Below the pieces are notes generated by a model, which was given only the letters and a program-made list of their open reading frames with translations, was not told the DNA's origin and did no database searches. The position numbers and the translations under genes are program-made. Positions 24,629 through 32,620 of a DNA stretch of 43,833 bases are shown here, piece after piece. This DNA comes from a virus: the IMG/VR virus record IMGVR_UViG_3300003691_000018, positions 1 to 43,833 of that record. One strand, 5' to 3'. The first letter of the stretch is position 1. Every line of letters starts with the position of its first letter.

Positions 24629-24684
24629 AAAAAAACCTCCTAAACTCCAACAGTCGACCAAGAACTATTTTTGCTTAAGAGGTT
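24629..24684 (-). terminator. Terminator with a pseudoknot option
   Basis: AACCTCCTAAAC (24634-24645) pairs with GCTTAAGAGGTT (24673-24684) over 12 bp including two G-U pairs; a run of T follows on the minus strand. The 27-nt loop holds GACCAAG (24656-24662), which can pair with CTTGGTC at 24708-24714, giving an H-type pseudoknot or an antiterminator. Confidence 0.65.
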
Positions 24685-24720
24685 TAACCTATTATTTTTT
24701 TTAGTTACTTGGTCTAACTA
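24629..24720 (-). ncRNA. Candidate small RNA after the terminase gene
   Basis: About 92 nt between an exact TATATTTG -7 element (24726-24733) and the terminator. There is no open frame of note. The two interleaved stems suggest a compact pseudoknotted RNA. It might be a free small RNA or the end of the terminase transcript. The -33 part of the promoter is weak. Confidence 0.4.
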
Positions 24721-24725
24721 TGCCA

Positions 24726-24733
24726 CAAATATA
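24726..24733 (-). promoter_or_regulatory. -7 element before the candidate small RNA
   Basis: Reads TATATTTG on the minus strand. The overlapping TATAAAGA (24730-24737) is one half of the recurrent operator, with a shifted second half TCTTATA at 24744-24750. No TTG is found at the ideal distance. Confidence 0.4.
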
Positions 24734-24757
24734 AAGAGGATTATCTTATAAAAAAAA

Positions 24758-26218
24758 TCAATCATTAATTTCAACCTCAAAATCAGCATCCCTATTATAT
24801 AAATCAAAATAAGACCTCATTAAAAATGTGTCTCTATAATCAGGGGAACGCCCGATATTTTCTTTTATCTTAATCTTAGGTAATAATTGTTTCTTTCCAT
24901 CTGCATCAATCTTAAAAGTTTTAAGCTGTCCTAATTCCTCAATCATCTCATCCATCTCATTATCTGAAAAGACCTCAGCATCTACATATAATTGATGTTT
25001 ATTAATCTTATTTGCTAAATGATATCCGCACTGAGATTGTAAATTGTTATACTGAGGCTTTTTAAATTCATATCCTGTCATTTCAGGAAAAGGAGTAGCC
25101 CCATTTACAAAACCAATTATCCCGCAATTATCTACAACCCCCGAACCCAAACCATCTTGGTCGGCAATACAATAATGTGTTGGTATTTGATACTTATATC
25201 TGAAAAGATTTATAGCCTGTTGAATCTCTGTCAATAGACTTAAATCAAAAACTTTTTTTGCAATTACTTTCCAACCACTCCAAACAAAAATAACTGCCTT
25301 ATCTGAGCCTAATCGAGCAACATCTGCTGTTAAATAATGATTTCCGCTTACTACATGATTATTCTTAAATATAGCATTTATATCCTCTAATTTACATAAA
25401 GCTGTAGGGTCGTCATCAAAATCAAAATCCCCCTTAACTTGTTTTTGGTATTCTGAATTACTCATCGTACCATCCTTAAACTCAATCTCTTTTTCTGCTA
25501 CCCATCGCCTCGCCTCTTCGCCAGGATTATCAGTAGGCAAACTCCTTACAAATTTTCTTGTAACCTTTTCCTTTCCTATTTTAAATGGAATCCAATAACG
25601 CCTATTTACGTGGGTTTTTGATGGATTAAAACACTCCATTAATTTACCTTTCAGATTATACTTAGAATTAAAATGTGTTCCAACTCTCTCGCCTACCTTT
25701 TCAACAATCTTTAAATTAACGTGTTCCGATTGGTCAATAAAAGCCTTTGTGATTTCTAAAGAACCATAAGCGGTTGCCTCAGGGTCGGATGGTGCCAACT
25801 CCAAATTCTTAGCCATTATCATTGATTCAGTTTTAATAAAAGTCAATTCGTGCTTTGAGCCATTATAAACATAATCGACATCCGCAACAAATCCGAAATT
25901 ATCCAACATTCTTATTAAGGTTTTCCAAGTGGTTTGCCATAACATTGTGAGATTTTTTCTCCCTACTAAATAACGAGTTTTTGGATATGCCCAACTTTCC
26001 ATAATTGAAGCCAACGAAATCAAAACCGATTTCCCACCTCTCGCCGCACCTCCAAACCCCACATAAGTCGTTTCATTATCATTGAAATATTTTAATGCCT
26101 TAACCTGTTTAGGGTGTAGTGTAACGATTTCCCCTGTCTCCACATCTTTATAAGAAATAAACTCATATAGCCCCCTCTTATAGAGTTCAACATTTGTATA
26201 AAATCTCTTGTTAATCAA
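24758..26218 (-). CDS. terL: Terminase large subunit
   Basis: The 486-aa DNA-packaging motor contains an ATPase with Walker A GFGGAARGGKS at 54-64 and Walker B AFIDQSE at 159-165 (D162, E165), and an RNase H-like nuclease with likely metal ligands D299 (LTADVARLGSDK), D353 (IADQDGLGSG) and D460/D463 (SPDYRDTF). It follows the small subunit by 62 nt. The start appears to be TTG at 26216-26218, supported by AAAGGAAAG 7 nt upstream. Confidence 0.95.
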   Translation of the reverse strand: MINKRFYTNVELYKRGLYEFISYKDVETGEIVTLHPKQVKALKYFNDNETTYVGFGGAARGGKSVLISLASIMESWAYPKTRYLVGRKNLTMLWQTTWKTLIRMLDNFGFVADVDYVYNGSKHELTFIKTESMIMAKNLELAPSDPEATAYGSLEITKAFIDQSEHVNLKIVEKVGERVGTHFNSKYNLKGKLMECFNPSKTHVNRRYWIPFKIGKEKVTRKFVRSLPTDNPGEEARRWVAEKEIEFKDGTMSNSEYQKQVKGDFDFDDDPTALCKLEDINAIFKNNHVVSGNHYLTADVARLGSDKAVIFVWSGWKVIAKKVFDLSLLTEIQQAINLFRYKYQIPTHYCIADQDGLGSGVVDNCGIIGFVNGATPFPEMTGYEFKKPQYNNLQSQCGYHLANKINKHQLYVDAEVFSDNEMDEMIEELGQLKTFKIDADGKKQLLPKIKIKENIGRSPDYRDTFLMRSYFDLYNRDADFEVEIND

Positions 26219-26280
26219 TTTTTAACTTTCCTTTATTAATAGTAGCTGAGGCTTATTCTCTCAGTACGAAAACAAAACCT

Positions 26281-26703
26281 TTAATTATTTAATTTCGCCT
26301 GTAACTTTGCAAACTGCACAATCTCATCATTTGACATCTTAGAAAAATCAGGTTCTTCATTGATATTCGTCTGCTCAATCTCCTGTTTTGGCTTACCATC
26401 TATCTGCTCCATAACCATCTGTATTGCCTTTATTGAATTAACACCCTTATTACTTAATGCCCATTGCATTAATTTTAAAGATAACTGCTCTTGTTTAGGC
26501 AACTTAATCAATATACTACCATCCTTTTCGGTTAAAGAAACAATCTGAGATTTTGGGATTCTCATTATACCATCCTTAAGCATTAACTCTTTTAATTGAT
26601 TCCTTATACTTGGCTTTCTCCCGCCCTTAGTATTATCAACGCCTTTCTGTCCGAATCTCGTTGCCTTTCCATCCTCTGCAATATTCTTATTATTCCCCCC
26701 CAT
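26281..26703 (-). CDS. terS: Terminase small subunit
   Basis: The 140-aa product lies directly before the large subunit. It begins with a basic region (NTKGGRKPSIRNQLKELML), then a helical body and MVMEQIDGKPKQEIEQT (about 101-117), a C-terminal pattern shared by small terminase/DUF5681-like proteins. It probably binds the packaging site and regulates the large subunit. Confidence comes from both sequence and synteny. Confidence 0.8.
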   Translation of the reverse strand: MGGNNKNIAEDGKATRFGQKGVDNTKGGRKPSIRNQLKELMLKDGIMRIPKSQIVSLTEKDGSILIKLPKQEQLSLKLMQWALSNKGVNSIKAIQMVMEQIDGKPKQEIEQTNINEEPDFSKMSNDEIVQFAKLQAKLNN

Positions 26704-26704
26704 T

Positions 26705-26860
26705 TTAAGCCGATTTTAAGCCGTTAGCTATTAAATTATACAACCACTCAATCCCCAACCATAAACCCCAAAGAGAGCCAATGATACCGACTAAAAAAAC
26801 GATTAAAAGGATTAATCCGATTAAAGCATTTAGCCCACTATATTTTATTTCATTTTCCAT
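26705..26860 (-). CDS. Small membrane protein
   Basis: A 51-aa frame with a long hydrophobic stretch (about residues 11-45: ALIGLILLIVFLVGIIG, then LWGLWLGIEWLYNLI), one or two membrane spans. It sits 1 nt before the small terminase start. A holin is possible on topology; no lysin is adjacent. Confidence 0.6.
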   Translation of the reverse strand: MENEIKYSGLNALIGLILLIVFLVGIIGSLWGLWLGIEWLYNLIANGLKSA

Positions 26861-26878
26861 AATGATAAATTTTAATAT

Positions 26879-27619
26879 TTATACTCCTTTGATGGGGATT
26901 TTAATAATAGGGTTGATATCATAAACTTTGATTTTATTTGATTTATTAGAGGAATCCTCTTTCACTATCTGTCCGCCCCATTTCTCTTGTAACAATCTGT
27001 TTTGCTCTTTCTCTCTCTCAATACTTCTATAATCAGCACACCCCCCCACCATCGTAGCCTGTTCACAAACATAATGGTACATATTCAATCTTAAATTTTT
27101 TCTATACTTATTCAGAATTTGTAAGGTCATGTCGTAGTCTTCTTTTAGATAAATAACCTCGTCATATCTCAATTCATTATCTCTATGCGCCTGAAATGGG
27201 CCACCAATATACGAGCGTGTCCCAAAAGGGGTATATTCTCTGTAAGCCCCTTTATCAGCTAAACAATTTAATCCCCAATATCTAACACCTAAATCCTCTG
27301 CTAATTGGAATCCTGATTGCATCATATTTAAAACCTCGTCAGAATCTAATTTTTTTTGTTCGTTACATTCCCACCTCCCAAAATATTTTATATCATCGTC
27401 AACAGTAATAATATTTTTTTCCTTTGAATTATCTAATATATAATTCCAAACTCTCGCAAGATTTCCTTGTACCTCATTTGGGATTGCCCATACTTTATTA
27501 TGTATTTTTCGATACTCATCTGCCTCGCTTTCCATAACCACATAAGTAATGAAAGGTAAATATTTATGTGTCTTTGCGATTTCCGGTCTTTTATAGCTTG
27601 GGCTAAATACTTGAAACAT
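26879..27619 (-). CDS. Glycosyltransferase (GT-A, TAGT-like)
   Basis: The 246-aa product has a GT-A-like core: an N-terminal MFQVFSPSYKRPEI, the metal-binding DDD at 74-76 (IITVDDDIKYF), RSYIGGPFQAH at 135-145 and the acidic LKEDYDMTLQ at 158-167. The pattern resembles the TET-associated glycosyltransferases of phages. It overlaps the methyltransferase gene by 17 nt. It might modify phage DNA or virion protein; no TET or hydroxymethylase gene is present, so the substrate is open. Confidence 0.7.
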   Translation of the reverse strand: MFQVFSPSYKRPEIAKTHKYLPFITYVVMESEADEYRKIHNKVWAIPNEVQGNLARVWNYILDNSKEKNIITVDDDIKYFGRWECNEQKKLDSDEVLNMMQSGFQLAEDLGVRYWGLNCLADKGAYREYTPFGTRSYIGGPFQAHRDNELRYDEVIYLKEDYDMTLQILNKYRKNLRLNMYHYVCEQATMVGGCADYRSIEREKEQNRLLQEKWGGQIVKEDSSNKSNKIKVYDINPIIKIPIKGV

Positions 27620-28166
27620 ATTTTTTTAATTTTAAAATTCGTACCTCTCGATGCAAATCAATTACATCGCTTAATCTATAATTAGGAAATAGCCTAATTA
27701 TTTCATCGTCAATAAAATCTCTATAATGATATTTATTATAGTGGGTTGTTTTCTTGCTTGGATAACTAATAAAAATTTCTTTTATCCCACACCTATCAGC
27801 AAGTTCATTAACAATCTGCGGGGTTTCTAAATGTTCAATCGTTTCAATACAGATAAGCACATCAGCTTTAATTTCAACATCCTCAATATTTGATTCTAAG
27901 AAACTGCAATTTTCTCTTACAAAATACTTATTTGCCCAATCTATAGCTTCGCCACTAATATCAATCCCTATTATCTTTTTTATATCAGGATTTTTCGATA
28001 CTAAATGAGTACCGTACCCACAACCGCAACTAACATCTAAAACAGTTCCAAACAAAAACTGTCTAATTAATGCGTATCTCTCAATATGTCTTCTGTTCAG
28101 GATATCAATTTCAATATTCTCTAAATCAGTTTTCGTTACATATATTCTTTCCCTTGCGCCTTTCAT
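27603..28166 (-). CDS. Class I SAM-dependent methyltransferase
   Basis: The 187-aa product carries motif I VLDVSCGCGYG (42-52), the acidic strand end GIDIS (D69) and a motif IV-like VLICIETIEHLE near 103-114. It resembles UbiG/Methyltransf_23-type enzymes, not the NPPY/DPPY-type DNA amino-methyltransferases. It overlaps the ParB-like gene by 4 nt and the glycosyltransferase by 17 nt, so the three are one translational unit. Confidence 0.85.
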   Translation of the reverse strand: MKGARERIYVTKTDLENIEIDILNRRHIERYALIRQFLFGTVLDVSCGCGYGTHLVSKNPDIKKIIGIDISGEAIDWANKYFVRENCSFLESNIEDVEIKADVLICIETIEHLETPQIVNELADRCGIKEIFISYPSKKTTHYNKYHYRDFIDDEIIRLFPNYRLSDVIDLHREVRILKLKKYVSSI

Positions 28167-28774
28167 TTTTTTAATTTATCTAAATATTTGGTGCCATTAA
28201 TTACCCGTCCGATTCCTTTACTCCACGCTTTCCCATTCGCTCTTTTTGAATGTACGGACTGTAAATTAAAATGTGTCTGAGCCTGTAGCCAATCGATATC
28301 ATTATCAAAAAATAATACTACATAATTATTAGCCTCGCCCAAATATTCGCTGAACGTAATTTTTTGTTTTACTACCTGTTCCCCTTTTACAACAATAATT
28401 TCCTCATCCTCGCCGATTCCCCATATTAACAACTCATCATTTTTTGCCTCCGTAAAATCCCAATCGCTCGATTCTGCAATAGCATTATCTGCAACCGCTA
28501 ATTTTCTGCGCTTTTCATCCTCATACTTTAAATCAATTCTTTTAATTACAACTAATTCCGAACCATCCGTTTCGATTATCCTTGTTTTAATTCCTAATTC
28601 CTCAGCCTGTTCATAAACACCATTTCCCGCAACTACAAAATCTTCGTTGTCTATTACGATACTACGCCCCGCCCCTAATTCCTCAAGCGACTTATTAATC
28701 ATCTCTTTATTCTTAGTCCCATGATGCCTTGTGTTATGTGGGTCTAATTTGATTTTTACTTTCTTTTTTGCCAT
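28163..28774 (-). CDS. ParB/sulfiredoxin-fold protein
   Basis: The 203-aa product has the ParB/Srx pattern: LDPHNTRHHG near 10-19 and GAGRSIVIDNEDFVVAGNG at 34-52, then helical segments (RRKLAVADNAIAESS). Such proteins in phages have been linked to nuclease, NTPase or adaptor roles and often sit beside modification and packaging genes. It is the first gene of the ParB / methyltransferase / glycosyltransferase unit. Confidence 0.8.
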   Translation of the reverse strand: MAKKKVKIKLDPHNTRHHGTKNKEMINKSLEELGAGRSIVIDNEDFVVAGNGVYEQAEELGIKTRIIETDGSELVVIKRIDLKYEDEKRRKLAVADNAIAESSDWDFTEAKNDELLIWGIGEDEEIIVVKGEQVVKQKITFSEYLGEANNYVVLFFDNDIDWLQAQTHFNLQSVHSKRANGKAWSKGIGRVINGTKYLDKLKK

Positions 28775-28792
28775 AACTCTTAACTTTTTAAT

Positions 28793-29065
28793 TTATTTAC
28801 TATTAGTTTCTTTATTTAAAACGATTTCCTCTGTTTTATTCTCGCCTACTATACAAACAGTCGGCTTGTTGTTTTGGGTTGAACCGCTTTCATATTTCAT
28901 TAATTTACTCGCCCCTATTCTTTGATATAATTTTTTTTTATATTCAATAACAATTATAGCAATCTGAATAGTAAGCCCGATTGTTTCCCATAAAGACTTT
29001 GAATATTTAATCCTTAAATTAATTAACTTAATATCATATTCTAAACTCAATAATTCAGTTTTCAT
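28793..29065 (-). CDS. Small membrane-associated protein
   Basis: The 90-aa product has one possible membrane helix (about residues 25-40, LWETIGLTIQIAIIVI), flanked by charged helices, then a polar C-terminus. The ATG overlaps the stop of the zinc-ribbon gene by 4 nt. Function unknown. Confidence 0.55.
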   Translation of the reverse strand: MKTELLSLEYDIKLINLRIKYSKSLWETIGLTIQIAIIVIEYKKKLYQRIGASKLMKYESGSTQNNKPTVCIVGENKTEEIVLNKETNSK

Positions 29066-29169
29066 TTTTTAGTTTTTTTTGATTTACAATTTTCGCAAAT
29101 TGTCCTGGGGTTTGCTGTGTAATACTCAATCCCACATTCTAAACAAATAAATGATTTTTTACGTTTCAT
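29062..29169 (-). CDS. Tiny zinc-ribbon protein
   Basis: A 35-aa frame with paired CxxC motifs (CLEC and CENC) in a Lys-rich context. It overlaps the next gene by 4 nt and the preceding one by 11 nt, which strongly supports translation. It probably binds zinc and nucleic acid. Confidence 0.65.
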   Translation of the reverse strand: MKRKKSFICLECGIEYYTANPRTICENCKSKKTKK

Positions 29170-29290
29170 TTTTAATAGCATTGTTCCCAAACTCCTTTAA
29201 CAAATAATCTAAGATGTGAGGCTCTTGCTTTACTGTAACTATATCCCCATCATCAATTAACCAAATCTGTAATTTATATATCTTTGCCAT
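29159..29290 (-). CDS. Small hypothetical protein
   Basis: A 43-aa frame (MAKIYKLQIWLIDDGDIVTV) that overlaps its upstream neighbour by 17 nt and its downstream neighbour by 11 nt. No domain recognised. Confidence 0.55.
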   Translation of the reverse strand: MAKIYKLQIWLIDDGDIVTVKQEPHILDYLLKEFGNNAIKNET

Positions 29291-29513
29291 TACTCTCTAA
29301 TTTATAAAACAAATGAGGATTGCACCTATAATTTTCTATGCTAAATTGAGTTCCTGTAACATCCCCCAATCCATTAACCTTAACCATAACACCGAATTTT
29401 ATATCAGTTTCTGCGGGTTCTTTTTCTTTCCAAGTTTTGAGGCGATAAATTGTGATCAATTTCCTCTTACTTTCCGTCTTGGCTCTCTTGCCTATTTTCC
29501 TTAACGTTGCCAT
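29274..29513 (-). CDS. Small basic protein
   Basis: The 79-aa product has a basic N-terminus (MATLRKIGKRAKTESKRKL) and a beta-like C-terminal half. It starts 1 nt after the upstream stop and overlaps the next gene. Not recognised; nucleic-acid binding is plausible from charge. Confidence 0.55.
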   Translation of the reverse strand: MATLRKIGKRAKTESKRKLITIYRLKTWKEKEPAETDIKFGVMVKVNGLGDVTGTQFSIENYRCNPHLFYKLESNGKDI

Positions 29514-29514
29514 A

Positions 29515-29676
29515 TCAATTATTCTTTAGCAACTCTCTATTCCATCGCACCAATCTGCTAATGATGTTGTCAGTTGTTTTTAACTCATCCCCTCTCTCAG
29601 ATTTTTTCATCTTAAGAAGTTTTGATTTTTTAATTTTTAATGTGCGGATGCGTTCATCCAATAAAGGGTGTCCCAT
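29515..29676 (-). CDS. Small basic helical protein
   Basis: A 53-aa frame (MGHPLLDERIRTLKIKKSKL, then LVRWNRELLKNN), helical and strongly basic. It stops 1 nt before the next gene. It opens the small-gene run that precedes the ParB cassette. Function unknown. Confidence 0.55.
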   Translation of the reverse strand: MGHPLLDERIRTLKIKKSKLLKMKKSERGDELKTTDNIISRLVRWNRELLKNN

Positions 29677-29820
29677 AGTGTTTAATTTTGTTTGTTATAT
29701 AAATATACCCGAATCGTGTAGAAAGTATGCTCAGGCTCTTGTATGTAATCGGACTAATCTGCATTGGTATTCTTTTACCTTAGATAATCGGTTCTTTCCT
29801 TTTATCATTTCCAAAGGTAA
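29677..29820. other. Noncoding stretch upstream of 29515-29676
   Basis: No gene is supported. A 25-aa frame exists on the minus strand (MIKGKNRLSKVKEYQ) without clear signals. TATATTTA near the left end is a weak -7 match for the following operon. I see no stable hairpin apart from the flanking terminator. Confidence 0.4.
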
Positions 29821-29853
29821 TAAAAAAAACACCGTTAAATTAATAACGGTGTT
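29821..29853 (-). terminator. Strong rho-independent terminator
   Basis: AACACCGTTA (29828-29837) pairs with TAACGGTGTT (29844-29853) over 10 bp with a 6-nt loop; an eight-T tract follows on the minus strand. It ends the transcript of the coiled-coil gene at 29909. A second hairpin, AATTCGG/CCGAATT (29860-29893), precedes it. Confidence 0.9.
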
Positions 29854-29908
29854 CAGAACAATTCGGCTCAGGTTATAGCATCCTTTCCGAATTATTTAAA
29901 TTGGGGAA

Positions 29909-31414
29909 TTAAAATTCGTTTACCTTAATTTCCATTTTATTTTTCCACTCTTGTAAATCATTGTGGATTTCAGAAACCAAACCCTGTATTTCAATATCAT
30001 TAATTTTAAAAATATCTAATAAAAATCTCACTTTATCCAATTCTTTGATTATCGTTTCTTTTTGCGACTTAAGATTTTTCTGTCTTAATTTTTCTTTCTT
30101 ATCATTCGCTTTAAAAACTTTCTTTGCCTCAGGAATCTCAGCAATTAGCTTTTCCCATTCTTTATTGGTTTTTAATGTGATTTTATCATTTCCGATATAC
30201 ATACCAAATCCTGTAAAAGAATCCCCTATTGTTTCAAGGTCAAAAACTCTTAATTCCGCTCTACGTTCTTTCGTCCTTTTATCCAAAGCAATAGCATCTT
30301 TTTCTTTTTTCTTATCGATAACCTGTTGCTCTTTCTCAATTACTTTTTCCTTTCTGACTAAGGCTTTTTTACAAAGAGTTTTCATTTTAACATATTCAGG
30401 TAGAATTAAATCAGTACTAAAATGAGGTTTCAGGATTAAGGTATTAATTGATTCTTTGAAATTATCTGAATTATCTATCGTGATATTCTCAATCCCTTTT
30501 AAAATCGCCTCTCTATGTTTAGCTAATTCCTCTAATAAATTAAGTCTTTCCTCTTTGTCTTTCTGAGCCTGTTCATTTTTAAGGGTTGATATTCTTGCCT
30601 TAAATTGATTCTCAATAGTTTTTACAGTAGAGGTAAATTTTTCAACATTCCCCCCGAAATCATACTCTGTAGAAAGAATCTCATTAATCTGCATTTTTAA
30701 AGAGGCTACATCATTTTCAGAAAATAACAATTCTGAGCATTCTCTATAAATCAAATCAATCTGAGCCTTTTGGTCTTTGTCCAAATCCTCTAATCTTTTT
30801 TTCTCGATTTCCATTAAATTACCAACAGTATCGTTATAAGATTTTAGCATCCTTTCCTCCATATCATCATAAAGCACTTCAAATTCCATAAAATCAAAAT
30901 CTATATCCCCTGTCTTTCTCCCATTAGCCAAAACATTTGATACCTCAATTTCTATTTCCTCAGCATTATCGATAGTTGTTTTCTCGATTAACTCATTAAT
31001 AGAATCCTCAGTATTAGAGATTCTGCCCTTAATTAAATTAACTCGAATTTCCTCTAATTTAATTTTCTTGTCTTTCGCTTTTTGCTTTTCCTCATCCCAT
31101 AAATCAATTCCAATTTGTTGCCTTTCCTCATGAGGTTTTGTCATTGCAATAACCTCATCTGTTTCATCTTTTACAGCCCCTTTAATCTCAGATAATTTCT
31201 TATTTATAAGAGTTCTCTGTTTCTGCAAATCAACCCGAACTTTAACCAATCCTGTGCGATTCTTTCTCGCCTCCGTTGCAGTTGCATTATCTACTATTTC
31301 AATAAAAGGAAAATCCTGTATTGCCTGTAATGATAATTCTTTCATTCCTACCAATGATGGTAATTCAGTCATTTGCTTTTTAATTAAAGCCTCTTTTTTG
31401 TTTGCTTTTGCCAT
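29909..31414 (-). CDS. Long coiled-coil phage protein
   Basis: The 501-aa product is mostly Lys/Glu-rich helix, for example LVKVRVDLQKQRTLINKKL near 56-74 and RILKEKVIEKEQQV-like stretches further on, with a small C-terminal domain. It is reminiscent of DUF1351-type phage proteins that sit with recombination genes, but the match is loose. A strong terminator follows it. Confidence 0.5.
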   Translation of the reverse strand: MAKANKKEALIKKQMTELPSLVGMKELSLQAIQDFPFIEIVDNATATEARKNRTGLVKVRVDLQKQRTLINKKLSEIKGAVKDETDEVIAMTKPHEERQQIGIDLWDEEKQKAKDKKIKLEEIRVNLIKGRISNTEDSINELIEKTTIDNAEEIEIEVSNVLANGRKTGDIDFDFMEFEVLYDDMEERMLKSYNDTVGNLMEIEKKRLEDLDKDQKAQIDLIYRECSELLFSENDVASLKMQINEILSTEYDFGGNVEKFTSTVKTIENQFKARISTLKNEQAQKDKEERLNLLEELAKHREAILKGIENITIDNSDNFKESINTLILKPHFSTDLILPEYVKMKTLCKKALVRKEKVIEKEQQVIDKKKEKDAIALDKRTKERRAELRVFDLETIGDSFTGFGMYIGNDKITLKTNKEWEKLIAEIPEAKKVFKANDKKEKLRQKNLKSQKETIIKELDKVRFLLDIFKINDIEIQGLVSEIHNDLQEWKNKMEIKVNEF

Positions 31415-31436
31415 TGTTTTAAAATTTAATTAATTA

Positions 31437-31691
31437 TTATTTTGCTACGAATATGATTTCGAGATTATCTCTAAGCGAATTTCCTCTCAGCTTAAAAATA
31501 TATTTTTCCTTAGTTCCTGAAAGAACTTTGTCAAAATGCTTTTTACTTAATTTCTCGCCTACAATATTTTTATATTTTCTCGCTGTAGTTAGATAAGTAT
31601 ATCTTACATCTTGCTCTTTCCATCTAATAAGGAAATTTCTGTTTATCTCTGCGTGTAATGGATTGTTTGATTTTAAAGTCATTTGAAACAT
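31437..31691 (-). CDS. Hypothetical protein under an operator-controlled promoter
   Basis: The 84-aa product has a mixed fold with a basic middle (LTTARKYKNIVGEKLSKKHF). Its promoter at 31721-31750 is the best in the window and is covered by the palindrome at 31725-31744. The leader carries two TATAGCAA boxes, one right before the ATG. The protein is unrecognised, but the layout suggests a tightly controlled first gene of the unit that includes the coiled-coil gene. Confidence 0.6.
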   Translation of the reverse strand: MFQMTLKSNNPLHAEINRNFLIRWKEQDVRYTYLTTARKYKNIVGEKLSKKHFDKVLSGTKEKYIFKLRGNSLRDNLEIIFVAK

Positions 31692-31720
31692 TTGCTATAT
31701 TTTTAATTTGTTTTGCTATA

Positions 31721-31750
31721 CAAATATAAAGATTTTTCTTTACATAACAA
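31721..31750 (-). promoter_or_regulatory. Consensus Bacteroidota promoter
   Basis: TTG (31748-31750), 19-bp spacer, TATATTTG (31721-31728) on the minus strand, the ideal spacing and -7 sequence. The 20-bp palindrome (31725-31744) fills the spacer, as for a repressor site. Confidence 0.8.
31725..31744. promoter_or_regulatory. Operator-like element, identical to 37364-37383
   Basis: TATAAAGATTTTTCTTTACA. Arms match 7 of 8. It lies between the -33 and -7 elements, so a bound protein would block RNA polymerase. Confidence 0.65.
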
Positions 31751-31918
31751 CTACTTTTTTTCTTTTATTTGACAGAATCCTATTTGATAATTTATATATG
31801 TCCATCCTTTTTTTCTTTTCAGGAACTTAGCCTGTTGAATACTCATTATCTTTTTGACTACCGTTTCCCCATTTATAGCAACAACCTCGATATCGGTAGA
31901 GCCTTTTAAATTACTCAT
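31751..31918 (-). CDS. Small basic protein
   Basis: A 55-aa frame (MSNLKGSTDIEVVAINGETV, then FLKRKKGWTYINYQIG). Its ATG shares one base with the stop of the upstream gene (TAATG), a sign of coupled translation. It ends right before the promoter at 31721-31750. Function unknown. Confidence 0.6.
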   Translation of the reverse strand: MSNLKGSTDIEVVAINGETVVKKIMSIQQAKFLKRKKGWTYINYQIGFCQIKEKK

Positions 31919-32157
31919 TATCCTTTACTATTAAGCTGAACTAATAATCGGTGTAAACCTCTGCCATCCTCTATTGTCTTTCCTGTAGCCCATCCCGAAT
32001 AAGGATAAAATAAAATAGGCTCATCTTTATAATTAAATTTCAAACAAGTGTCCCCCTGTTCCTCTACGTCTAATCCTAAATCCTCAATCTTATCTTTAGC
32101 AAATCTCATTCGCTGAGGTTCTAATTCCTTTTGTCTTTTTTGGTCTAATCTGCTCAT
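31918..32157 (-). CDS. Conserved small phage protein
   Basis: The 79-aa product contains FAKDKIEDLGLDVEEQGDT and ILFYPYSGWATGKTIEDGRG (about 49-68), a signature of short phage proteins that I have seen in Bacteroidota phages. Role unknown. The leader contains AAAACTACTTAA, which recurs at 32337-32348. Confidence 0.6.
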   Translation of the reverse strand: MSRLDQKRQKELEPQRMRFAKDKIEDLGLDVEEQGDTCLKFNYKDEPILFYPYSGWATGKTIEDGRGLHRLLVQLNSKG

Positions 32158-32160
32158 TTG

Positions 32161-32348
32161 TTAAGTAGTTTTTGTTATTTTAAGTTATACTTATCTTTTA
32201 TCCTCTTAATTTCTTCTAACATTTTTCCGTCTTCTTTTTCCCCTTTTAGATACATTTCGCTAATATTGAAACTGTCTGTAAAATCTAATAAGTATTTGTA
32301 TAATATTTGTAAGTCCTTTTTCATTTCTCTATTGTTTTAAGTAGTTTT
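32161..32348 (-). repeat. Pair of identical leader motifs (AAAACTACTTAA)
   Basis: The 12-mer occurs at 32161-32172 and 32337-32348, just before the ATG of 31918-32157 and of 32175-32324. Only the two ends of this span are repeat; the middle is a gene. Confidence 0.6.
32175..32324 (-). CDS. Small acidic-basic helical protein
   Basis: A 49-aa frame (MKKDLQILYKYLLDFTDSFN, ending in a Lys/Glu-rich helix) that fills the gap between two genes. Leader AAAACTACTTAA plus AGAGAA. Unrecognised. Confidence 0.55.
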   Translation of the reverse strand: MKKDLQILYKYLLDFTDSFNISEMYLKGEKEDGKMLEEIKRIKDKYNLK

Positions 32349-32353
32349 ATTTA

Positions 32354-32620
32354 TTATTCAATATACCAATCTGTTGAATGGTTAAAACCATAAAGGCTCT
32401 TGCCTCCATATTCCGTTCCCATTCTACGTTTTTTTAACTTTCCTTTGTTTACTAATTTATTACAATGGTACCTTATTTTCCTTGCATTACCTGTTAGGTC
32501 ATTAAAATTATACCCCATATTTTTACAAAAATCCTCATAAAAATCACTCATCCACCAAGTAGTAATAGTTATATTTCTTTTTGCTTGTTCTAATATAAAT
32601 TCCTCTGCTTCTTTACTCAT
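32354..32620 (-). CDS. Possible winged-helix protein
   Basis: The 88-aa product has helix-rich N-terminal half and a hairpin-like LVNKGKLKKRRMGTEYGG near 56-73, as in the wing of small DNA-binding domains. The leader is TTAAACAAATAAGAT, the same as that of the next upstream gene. Confidence 0.5.
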   Translation of the reverse strand: MSKEAEEFILEQAKRNITITTWWMSDFYEDFCKNMGYNFNDLTGNARKIRYHCNKLVNKGKLKKRRMGTEYGGKSLYGFNHSTDWYIE

